NCBI GenBank assembly: GCA_002399785.1
Contig: DHEH01000015.1
Location: 8,826 to 72,825 of the forward strand
Direction: 5' to 3'
Length of the DNA stretch: 64,000 bases
Origin: Caryophanales bacterium UBA4855
GTDB taxonomy: Bacteria > Bacillota_I > Bacilli_A > RFN20 > CAG-826
Shown here: positions 53,989 through 61,740 of the stretch, in pieces
Layout: each line of letters starts with the position of its first letter
Position numbering within the stretch: position 1 is the stretch's first letter
The notes under the pieces: generated by a model
What the model saw: the letters and a program-made list of their open reading frames with translations, nothing else
What the model was told of the DNA's origin: nothing
Databases searched by the model: none
Made by a program: the position numbers and the translations under genes

Positions 53989-54779
53989 TGAATATTTTGT
54001 TTATTGGTGATATTGTTGGAAAAGTTGGCAGAAAAGCTATTTCTGACAACCTTTCATTTATTAAGCAAAAATATAATATTGATTTTACGATTGCTAATGG
54101 CGAAAACATTACAAATGGCAAAGGAATCAGTAAAAGTCATTATCAATTTTTAATTAATGAAGGTATTGATTGTGTTACTTTAGGCAATCATTATCAATCC
54201 AAAAGTGAATTAAAAAGCTTTATTCCTTATGTTGATGCCTTGATAAGACCTTTTAATTTAAAAGAGGACTTTCCTGGTACTGGCACAAAGGTGTTTGAGA
54301 TAAATGAAACAAAAATTCGTGTCACAAATTTACTAGGAACTGCTTTTATGAAAGAAGAAGTAAAAGATCCTTATGATTGTTTGCTTGATATAATTGAAGA
54401 TGATGACAGTGATATACATATTATCGATTTTCATGCAGAAGCTACTGGTGAAAAAAAGGCCTTTGCTTATAGTTTAAAAAATACAGTCGGAGCTGTAATC
54501 GGAACACATACTCATGTTCAAACTAATGATGCACAAATTTTGAATACGGGAGTTGCATATATTAGTGATGTAGGGATGTGTGGATCTTATAATTCAGTTT
54601 TAGGTTGTGAAGTGAATAGTGTTGTTGGCAAGATTATTTTTCATAATGATGATGTTCGTTTTAAATTATTAGATGAAGATGATAGCATTTTTAATGCAGT
54701 TGTTATTAAGTTTGATGATTTGTCGTATAAGCCAATTTCTATTATTCCAATAAACAAAATTAATAAAATGGGTGAATAA
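53988..54779 (+). CDS. ymdB: YmdB-type metallophosphoesterase
   Basis: A 263-residue dinuclear-metal phosphoesterase. ILFIGDIVGKVGRKAI, IANGENITNGKGI, CVTLGNHYQSK (family usually GNHxW), IIDFHAEATGEKKAF and GAVIGTHTHVQTNDA are the conserved blocks. Bacillus YmdB hydrolyses cyclic nucleotides in vitro and affects biofilm and sporulation decisions. Adjacent to rny as in Bacillus. The GNH motif is followed by Tyr where Trp is usual. Confidence 0.93.
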   Translation: MNILFIGDIVGKVGRKAISDNLSFIKQKYNIDFTIANGENITNGKGISKSHYQFLINEGIDCVTLGNHYQSKSELKSFIPYVDALIRPFNLKEDFPGTGTKVFEINETKIRVTNLLGTAFMKEEVKDPYDCLLDIIEDDDSDIHIIDFHAEATGEKKAFAYSLKNTVGAVIGTHTHVQTNDAQILNTGVAYISDVGMCGSYNSVLGCEVNSVVGKIIFHNDDVRFKLLDEDDSIFNAVVIKFDDLSYKPISIIPINKINKMGE

Positions 54780-54780
54780 A

Positions 54781-56508
54781 ATGAGAAAAATAAACTACAT
54801 TGATCTTCCATCTATGGAAGCTGCGAAACGCAGAAACAAGGAAACACCAAAGATTAATTATGATTTTTTGCCAAACGAAGAATTATTGACTCAGTTAAAA
54901 GGGAAAAAATTTTTAATTAGAACTTATGGCTGTCAAGCTAATATTCGTGATGAAGAAATCATGTCTGGTATTTTAATTTCGCTTGGTTTAGTTGCAACAA
55001 CCATTAAACAAGAGGCGGATGTCACTATTCTTAATACATGTGCTGTTAGAGAAAACGCTGAAGATAAAGTTTATGGTGAAATTGGTGAATACAAAGCCAT
55101 AAGAGAAAAGAATAAAAATTCTATATTACTTGTTTGTGGTTGTATGGTTGAGCAAAGACATATAATAGATTTTCTTTGTTCTACTTTTCCTCACGTTGAT
55201 ATTATGTTTGGAACTCACAACACTCAAGATTTGGGTAAATTACTTTCTTTCTATTTAGCAAATAACGGAAAGGAAAGAATTGTTGATGTTTCTTCTAAAT
55301 CTGGTGAAATTTATGAAAACCTTCCTTCCAAAAGACAAAATGATTTTAAATCTTTTGTAAACATCTCATATGGTTGTAATAAATTTTGTACTTACTGCAT
55401 TGTTCCTTATACAAGAGGCAAGGAAAGAAGCCGTGATCCTGAAGACATTTTAAAAGAGTGTAAAGAATTAGTTGAAGCAGGATATCAAGAAATTACTTTG
55501 TTAGGTCAAAATGTCGATAGTTATGGAAAAGATAGGAGCGATGGTTATTCTTTTGCAAAACTTCTTGAAGAAGTAGCAAAATTAGGGATACCTCGTTTAA
55601 GATATTTAACAAGTTATCCTAGTGATTTTAAAGATGATGTTATTGATGTTATTGCAAAATATTCAAACATAATGAAGTTTATTCATTTACCTGTTCAGAG
55701 TGGAAGCAATGAAATTTTGCATTTAATGAATAGACGATATACTTCAGAAGAGTATTTGGAATTGGTTGGCAGAATAAGAGAAAAAATACCTCAAATGGCT
55801 TTTTCTACCGATATCATTGTTGGTTTTCCAAATGAAAATTATGAGCAATTTTTAGAAACTGTAAAATTGGTTGAAGAAGTTGGTTATACAAGTGCCTTTA
55901 CTTTCATTTATAGTCCAAGAAAAGGAACTCCTGCTGCCAATATGGTTGATAATGTCACACATGAAGAGAAGATCAAAAGATTCCAACAACTACTTGATAC
56001 CTTAGAAATTAGTGTTAAAAAATATGCTGATGAAATGGTTGGTAAAGTTTATGAAGTTCTTGTAGATGGACCTTCAAAAAAGAACCCTGAAGTTTTAAGC
56101 GGAACAACTGAAAATATGAAAACAGTGATTTTTAATGGTGACAAATCATTAATCGGTAAAATTGTAAAAATCAAAATTACTGAAAGTCATGTTTATTCAA
56201 TGTATGGAGAACTTGTTAAAAATGAATTTGATTCTTTAATAAACAATCTAAAAAAAGATCTTATTAAAGAGCCTGTTGTTCAGGAATATTTAAGACTTAA
56301 GAATATTGTTGATAATTCTGAAGAATTACATAGACTTGAAATGGAAATTAAATATATTAAAAAATGCGAAATGAGCGACGAAGAAATTACTGAATATAAT
56401 ACTTTACTCAAAAAATATAACGAAAATCCTATTATTGTTAATTATTTATCTGCCCAAAAAGAAATGCATGATTTTTTAAATGAATTGAAGGAAGAATTTG
56501 ATAAATGA
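54781..56508 (+). CDS. miaB: tRNA ms2i6A37 methylthiotransferase MiaB fused to a YlbF/YmcA-like domain
   Basis: A 575-residue radical SAM enzyme that adds methylthio to i6A37 of tRNAs reading UNN codons. N-terminal cluster ligands are Cys51 (YGCQAN), Cys87 (NTCAVRE) and Cys121 (CGCMVEQ); the radical SAM motif is Cys199-x3-Cys203-x2-Cys206. A TRAM domain spans about 415-480. An extra ~95 residues follow (about 483-575): helical, with IKEPVVQEYLRLKNIVDN, EMEIKYIKKCEMSDEE and NPIIVNYLSAQKEMHDFLNE, the spacing of the Com_YlbF family. In Bacillus the ymcA gene lies directly after miaB, so this looks like a fusion of neighbours. ATG at 54781 is preferred over a GTG at 54772. Confidence 0.92.
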   Translation: MRKINYIDLPSMEAAKRRNKETPKINYDFLPNEELLTQLKGKKFLIRTYGCQANIRDEEIMSGILISLGLVATTIKQEADVTILNTCAVRENAEDKVYGEIGEYKAIREKNKNSILLVCGCMVEQRHIIDFLCSTFPHVDIMFGTHNTQDLGKLLSFYLANNGKERIVDVSSKSGEIYENLPSKRQNDFKSFVNISYGCNKFCTYCIVPYTRGKERSRDPEDILKECKELVEAGYQEITLLGQNVDSYGKDRSDGYSFAKLLEEVAKLGIPRLRYLTSYPSDFKDDVIDVIAKYSNIMKFIHLPVQSGSNEILHLMNRRYTSEEYLELVGRIREKIPQMAFSTDIIVGFPNENYEQFLETVKLVEEVGYTSAFTFIYSPRKGTPAANMVDNVTHEEKIKRFQQLLDTLEISVKKYADEMVGKVYEVLVDGPSKKNPEVLSGTTENMKTVIFNGDKSLIGKIVKIKITESHVYSMYGELVKNEFDSLINNLKKDLIKEPVVQEYLRLKNIVDNSEELHRLEMEIKYIKKCEMSDEEITEYNTLLKKYNENPIIVNYLSAQKEMHDFLNELKEEFDK

Positions 56509-57377
56509 TTTTTTGTGTCTTAGGTCCTACCGCTAGTGGAAAAAGCGATTTAGCTGAAGAAATATCTAATATATTTAATGCAAAAGTAATTAATTTTGAC
56601 GCTTTTCAAGTTTATAAAGAGATAAATAAAGGAACTGCAAAACCTAGTAAAGAGTTACTAGATTCTGGAAGATATTTTTTATATGATTTTGTTTCTATTT
56701 CAGATACTTATGACGTTAGCAAATATCAAATCGATGCTAGAAAAATTTTAGGTGAATCAAAGAACAAAAATGTCGTAATGGTTGGTGGCACTGGATTATA
56801 TTTAAAAGCCGCTTTATTTGATTATAAATTTTTAGAAGAAGAACAAATGCCCGATAATTTTTGTAGTGATTTATCTAATGATGATTTATACGAAAAATTG
56901 TGTTTAATTGATCCAAAAGATGCTAATTTAATCGGAAATAACAACCGTAAGCGTTTGTTACGTGCTCTTTATATCTACGAAACACATCATAAAACTAAAA
57001 CGGAAATTAATAATAACGGAAAGAACACTTTATTATTTAATGATGTGGTATTTATTGGTCTCGATTTAGAAAGAGCCGAATTATATGAAAGAATTGATAT
57101 TAGAACCGAAAAAATGATTGAAAACGGTTTAGAAAATGAAGTAAATGATATTCTTGAAACGAACGGTCCTTCTTCAAGGGCTTTACAAGCTATTGGATAT
57201 AAAGAATTCTTTTTAGGTCTTAATAAGGATGAAACCGTTGAATTAATTAAAAAGAATACAAAGAATTATGCTAAAAGACAAATGACCTTTTTTAAGCATC
57301 AATTTAAAGACGTAAAATGGTTTAAAAATATTGATGATGCATTACAATATATAATGGATATTAAAAATGACATATGA
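56505..57377 (+). CDS. miaA: tRNA dimethylallyltransferase MiaA
   Basis: A 290-residue enzyme that prenylates A37, making the substrate of MiaB. P-loop GPTASGKSDLAEEI, FDAFQVYKEINKGTAKPS (catalytic Asp and the conserved Q-x-Y), VGGTGLYLKAALFDY and the C-terminal YAKRQMTFFKHQ are typical. Overlaps miaB by 4 bases, so the two successive enzymes of one pathway are translationally coupled. Slightly shorter than Bacillus MiaA (314). Confidence 0.96.
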   Translation: MIFCVLGPTASGKSDLAEEISNIFNAKVINFDAFQVYKEINKGTAKPSKELLDSGRYFLYDFVSISDTYDVSKYQIDARKILGESKNKNVVMVGGTGLYLKAALFDYKFLEEEQMPDNFCSDLSNDDLYEKLCLIDPKDANLIGNNNRKRLLRALYIYETHHKTKTEINNNGKNTLLFNDVVFIGLDLERAELYERIDIRTEKMIENGLENEVNDILETNGPSSRALQAIGYKEFFLGLNKDETVELIKKNTKNYAKRQMTFFKHQFKDVKWFKNIDDALQYIMDIKNDI

Positions 57378-58047
57378 TGATCGAACAAAAAAATTGTTAG
57401 GAGAAGATAACTTTGGTAAGTTAAAGGGTTTTAATATTTGTGTGATCGGTCTAGGCGGCGTTGGTTCAATTGTTCCAATTGCATTAGTTAGAAGCGGTAT
57501 TGTGAATTTAACAATGATTGATAGGGATGTTGTTGATTCTTCTAATTTAAATAGACAAATAGCTTATGAAGAAAACGATATAGGTTTGTTAAAAAGTGAA
57601 GCACTTAAACGAAAGCTAAATTTTATAAGAAAAAATGTAAATATCGTTGCCAACCCCCTTTCAATTGACGATAATTTTGATTTTAATATTCTCAAACAAT
57701 TTGATTATGTTTGTGATTGTATTGATGATATAAAAGCTAAAATTTTGTTAATTTCTTATTGTATAAATAATGGTATAAATATTATTAGTAGTTTAGGGAT
57801 GGGGAATAGAATTGACCCTTCTAACATTGTTGTTACAAAATTAAATAAAACTACCATCGACCCTTTAGCAAAAAAACTTAGATATGAACTTAGAAAAGAA
57901 AATGTTGATATTGATAAGATTAATGTCGTTTTTTCAAAAAACGAGCCAATAATTAAGTCTAATGTCGTTAGTTCTATGGTTTTCGTTCCAAACTCTGCTG
58001 GCTTATTAATGGCTAGTTTTGTTATAGAGGATTTATTAAAAAAATAA
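57367..58047 (+). CDS. tcdA: tRNA threonylcarbamoyladenosine dehydratase TcdA-like E1 enzyme
   Basis: A 226-residue ThiF/E1-like protein. GLGGVGSIVPIALVRSGI binds ATP, IDRDVVDSSNLNRQIAY is the conserved adenylation segment, and DYVCDCIDDIKAKILLI (the CIDD motif) marks the TcdA/CsdL subgroup rather than MoeB or ThiF. TcdA cyclises t6A37 to ct6A37. Somewhat short against Bacillus YrvM (254). Overlaps miaA by 11 bases, so three genes for A37 modification are joined. Confidence 0.9.
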   Translation: MTYDDRTKKLLGEDNFGKLKGFNICVIGLGGVGSIVPIALVRSGIVNLTMIDRDVVDSSNLNRQIAYEENDIGLLKSEALKRKLNFIRKNVNIVANPLSIDDNFDFNILKQFDYVCDCIDDIKAKILLISYCINNGINIISSLGMGNRIDPSNIVVTKLNKTTIDPLAKKLRYELRKENVDIDKINVVFSKNEPIIKSNVVSSMVFVPNSAGLLMASFVIEDLLKK

Positions 58048-58057
58048 AGGAGGAAAT

Positions 58058-59674
58058 ATGAAGTTACTTAAGATTCAAAATGTCGCAAAAAAAATAGGTA
58101 TTGGTGATGATTATTTAGAAATGTATGGTGATTTGAAAGCGAAGATAAAACCAACTTTTTATTCAGAAGTAAAGAATAATAAGGATGGTAAACTTGTTTT
58201 GGTCACAGCGATTACTCCAACAAAAGCGGGTGAAGGAAAAACTACGACAAGTATCGCTTTATTAGACGGTTTAGCTAAAATTAAACAAAAGGCTTTATTG
58301 TGTTTAAGAGAACCTTCGATGGGTCCTGTTTTTGGTCTAAAAGGCGGAGCTTGTGGTGGCGGTAAAGTTACTATTGAACCAAGCGAAGATATTAACTTAC
58401 ATTTTACTGGTGATATGCATGCACTAACTAGTTCAATTAATTTAATTAGTGCTGTTATTGATAATCATATTTATCAAGGCAATGAATTGAATATCGATCC
58501 AAATAAAGTAGTTTGGAATCGTGCTTTAGATATGAATGATCGTGAATTAAGAGAAATTAATATTGGCTTAGGAAGTAAAGTGAATGGCATCCAAAGAACT
58601 GATCATTTTGAAATCACAGTTGCTAGTGAATTGATGGCAATTTTGTGTATTAGCGAAGATGCATCAGATTTTAGAAAAAGGATTGGAAATATTCTTGTAG
58701 CCTACACTTTCGACGATAAACCAGTCTTTTTAAGAGAGCTTCGAATCACAAATGCGATTATGAAGTTAATGCGTGATGCTTTAAAACCAAATATTGTTCA
58801 GACACAAGAAGGAAATCCATGCTTTGTTCATGGCGGCCCTTTTGCAAATATTGCTCATGGTTGCAGTTCTTTGATAGCTACAAAGTTAGCTTTAAAGATC
58901 TCTCCAATTGTTATTACTGAAGCCGGTTTTGCTGCTGATTTAGGCGCTGAAAAGTTTTTAGATATTACATCTCGTGTTGGAAAATTGCATCCAGATTGTG
59001 CAGTTTTGGTTGCAACAATACGAGCTTTAAAAATGCATGGTGGTGTTGAATTCGAGGATTTAGGAAAAGAAAATATATCTGCATTAAAGGAAGGTATTAA
59101 AAATCTTGAGCAACATTACGAAAATTTAAGAAAGTACAATATTCCTATTGTTATCGCTATTAATCATTTTTCGTCCGATACGGATGCGGAAGTTAAAACA
59201 CTTGAAGATTGGTGTAACTTAATGGATTATAAATTTGCATTTGCGGATGGATTTGTTAATGGCGGAGCTGGATCTGTTGAATTAGCTAATAAAGTATTAG
59301 AAGCGCTTGAAACCAAAAAATCTAATTATGAACCAATTTATGACGTTAACAATTCAATTAAAAAGAAAATTGAGATAATTTCAAAAGAAATTTATAGAGC
59401 CAAAAATGTAGTTTATACTGAAAAAGCTGAAGAGGATATAAAGAGAATTGAAGCGTTAGGAAGAGATAAACTTGTTGTTTGCATGGCTAAAACGCCATTA
59501 AGTTTTAGCGATAATCCTAAATTAAAAAACACTCCAAAAGATTTTGATATAACTGTTAAAGAAGTGAAGTTATCAAATGGAGCGGAATTTATCGTTGCTT
59601 TATGTGGAAATATTTTGACAATGCCGGGTTTACCAAAAATTCCTGCTGCTGTTAAAATGGAAGATGAAAATTAA
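58058..59674 (+). CDS. fhs: Formate-tetrahydrofolate ligase
   Basis: A 538-residue enzyme making 10-formyl-THF from formate, ATP and THF. ITPTKAGEGKTTTSIALLDG (P-loop), LREPSMGPVFGLKGGACGGG, NLHFTGDMHAL and EAGFAADLGAEKFLDI are the signature blocks. Close to the usual 556 residues. AAAGGAGG ribosome-binding site 10 bases after tcdA. Provides one-carbon units, including for initiator Met-tRNA formylation and purines. Ends 16 bases before a hairpin. Confidence 0.97.
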   Translation: MKLLKIQNVAKKIGIGDDYLEMYGDLKAKIKPTFYSEVKNNKDGKLVLVTAITPTKAGEGKTTTSIALLDGLAKIKQKALLCLREPSMGPVFGLKGGACGGGKVTIEPSEDINLHFTGDMHALTSSINLISAVIDNHIYQGNELNIDPNKVVWNRALDMNDRELREINIGLGSKVNGIQRTDHFEITVASELMAILCISEDASDFRKRIGNILVAYTFDDKPVFLRELRITNAIMKLMRDALKPNIVQTQEGNPCFVHGGPFANIAHGCSSLIATKLALKISPIVITEAGFAADLGAEKFLDITSRVGKLHPDCAVLVATIRALKMHGGVEFEDLGKENISALKEGIKNLEQHYENLRKYNIPIVIAINHFSSDTDAEVKTLEDWCNLMDYKFAFADGFVNGGAGSVELANKVLEALETKKSNYEPIYDVNNSIKKKIEIISKEIYRAKNVVYTEKAEEDIKRIEALGRDKLVVCMAKTPLSFSDNPKLKNTPKDFDITVKEVKLSNGAEFIVALCGNILTMPGLPKIPAAVKMEDEN

Positions 59675-59690
59675 ATAAAATTCTTTTAAG

Positions 59691-59735
59691 AAAAATAGCC
59701 TCGAACATACATCTTGTATGTGGAGGCTATTTTTT
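59691..59735 (+). terminator. Terminator hairpin after fhs that contains the next gene's Shine-Dalgarno
   Basis: A perfect 12-bp stem (AAAAATAGCCTC / GAGGCTATTTTT) topped by a second 6-bp stem (ACATAC / GTATGT) and a T-run. The 3' arm includes GGAGG (59722-59726) placed 7 bases before the TTG start of the following ABC gene. Confidence 0.85.
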
Positions 59736-61740
59736 GTTAGAAGTTAGTAAAGTAAGTAAAACATTTAAATTGGATTCAAAAACATCAATCAAGGTGTTGG
59801 ATGATGTTACTTTTACGTTACCTGATCAAGGACTGTTTTTCATATTTGGTAAAAGCGGAAGTGGAAAGTCCACTTTATTAAATATTTTAGAATTAATTTG
59901 TACTCCTGATTTTGGAAATATATGTTTAGATGGAAAATCGTTATTAAAATTAAATAAAAAAGAGAAAAATAATCTTTTGAAGAATTATTGCGGAGTTTTA
60001 TTTCAAGATTTCAATTTATTTGAAAATCTAACGATTAATGAAAATCTTGAAATTGTTATGAGAATTAAGGGTTGTATTGATTACGAAAGAAAAAATAAAC
60101 TTATTAAAAAATATGGATTAAGCAAATTATTGAATTCAAAAATTAACAAGCTTAGTGGTGGAGAAAAGCAAAGGGTTGCATTAATCAGAGCTCTTATTGG
60201 TAACCCGAAAATAATATTTTGTGATGAACCGACCGGAGCATTGGATTATAAAAACTCTATAATGCTGATGAACGACTTAAAAGAAGTAAGTAAAGAAGCT
60301 TTAGTTATTGTGGTTTCGCATAATGAAAAATTAATTAAAGATTATAATGAAGGTTGTATTGAAATAGTCGACGGAATAGCGGTTTTACATAATATTAAAT
60401 CAAAACAAAATAAACCTAAAAAATCTTTGAACAAGAAAAAAGAGAGAGGGTTTATAAGGTATTTCGCTTTTAAAAAATTAAAACTTAATATCAAAAAGAA
60501 TTTAATATCGTTTCTTTCTTTATTTTTTGGAATAACAATTATATTGTCATCTATTTCATTTTTGATAGGTTTTAATACTGTTTCTAACAATTTAGAAAAT
60601 AATTTTCCAGATAATAATATTTTTGAAGTTTACAAAAATGAATATTATGATTCCTCTAACTCGAATATAAATTTAGTTAAAAAAGTGAGGCCAAATATCA
60701 ATACTGTTAAAAATGTTTTTAACGTTTATAAAGATATCGACATCGTTCCTTCATTAAATTATTTTTTAGATAGTGATATTACTTTAAAAGTTTTAGGAAA
60801 AGAATTTAAAAATATTACATATTCTTTTTATTATAAAAATAGTTATTCAAAAAATATATATCTCAATCAATTCGCCGAAAATTTAATTTTAAAGAATAAA
60901 ATTTTAGGAATTAATTCGAATTTTTCTCTTAAAAAGAAAATAGAGTTATATGTGAAGGATGAAGAAAAAATAGTTAATGATAACTTTGTTTTTAATGAAG
61001 ATTTCATAATAAATAAGATAATTAACCAATTTACATACTTAAATGTGCCAAGAGTTTACTTGCCTTATAATTATTTATTAAACATATTGAAAAATTATTA
61101 TCCGATGAATATTAGTAATGTTTTAGGGGTTCCTACAAACTATTATGAGTTGTTGATAAATTCAAAAAATGACGATGCTATCTCGTCTTATTCGTTTTTT
61201 GTAATTTCAAATAACGATCAAGAAAGAAAAGAAATATACAAATTAGCAGATTATTGCCAAAACACAAAAAACACAATTATCGATGTTCAAAATAATCCTC
61301 ACACTTTATCAAAATCTTTTATAGATTTAACTAATTCTTTAATTATTGGTTTAAAAATCTTTCTGATAATAATATGTTTATGCAATGTTTTCTTGATTGG
61401 ATTTTTAACTTTTTCTAGTTTTAACAAATCAAGAAAAGAAACGGCTATATTAAAAGTGCTTGGTGTAAGAAATAGTTCGTTAAATGAATTATATGTTTTA
61501 GAACAGTTCATCGTTTTACTATTTGCATTTCTAATTTCAACAATATCTTATGTAATAATTATAAATTTCGGTAATAATGTTACAAAATCTATATTTTTTT
61601 CTGATTTTTTGTTTGACTTTAATTTTGGAGTTTATTTATTAATCTTTTTAATTTTTATTATTTTAACAATTGTCTCTACCATGATTCCGATTTTGGTTAG
61701 TTCAAACATTGATGTTGCAAAGGAGTTAAAAGAAGAGTAA
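59734..61740 (+). CDS. MacB-like ABC exporter, ATPase fused to FtsX-type permease (first of two)
   Basis: A 668-residue single-chain exporter. The nucleotide-binding domain is at about 1-220: Walker A GKSGSGKSTL, Q-loop LFQDFNLFENLT, signature KLSGGEKQRVALIRAL, Walker B FCDEPTGALD, H-loop VVSHNEK, all of the LolD/MacB type. Membrane helix 1 lies at about 258-280, an extracytoplasmic domain at 280-525, then three helices and the closing VAKELKEE. This is MacB topology. Substrate unknown; such proteins often export peptides or lipids or give antibiotic resistance. TTG start chosen because LEVSKVSKTF is the normal ATPase beginning and GGAGG is correctly spaced. The next exporter starts at the very next base after its stop. 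Confidence 0.88.
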   Translation: MLEVSKVSKTFKLDSKTSIKVLDDVTFTLPDQGLFFIFGKSGSGKSTLLNILELICTPDFGNICLDGKSLLKLNKKEKNNLLKNYCGVLFQDFNLFENLTINENLEIVMRIKGCIDYERKNKLIKKYGLSKLLNSKINKLSGGEKQRVALIRALIGNPKIIFCDEPTGALDYKNSIMLMNDLKEVSKEALVIVVSHNEKLIKDYNEGCIEIVDGIAVLHNIKSKQNKPKKSLNKKKERGFIRYFAFKKLKLNIKKNLISFLSLFFGITIILSSISFLIGFNTVSNNLENNFPDNNIFEVYKNEYYDSSNSNINLVKKVRPNINTVKNVFNVYKDIDIVPSLNYFLDSDITLKVLGKEFKNITYSFYYKNSYSKNIYLNQFAENLILKNKILGINSNFSLKKKIELYVKDEEKIVNDNFVFNEDFIINKIINQFTYLNVPRVYLPYNYLLNILKNYYPMNISNVLGVPTNYYELLINSKNDDAISSYSFFVISNNDQERKEIYKLADYCQNTKNTIIDVQNNPHTLSKSFIDLTNSLIIGLKIFLIIICLCNVFLIGFLTFSSFNKSRKETAILKVLGVRNSSLNELYVLEQFIVLLFAFLISTISYVIIINFGNNVTKSIFFSDFLFDFNFGVYLLIFLIFIILTIVSTMIPILVSSNIDVAKELKEE

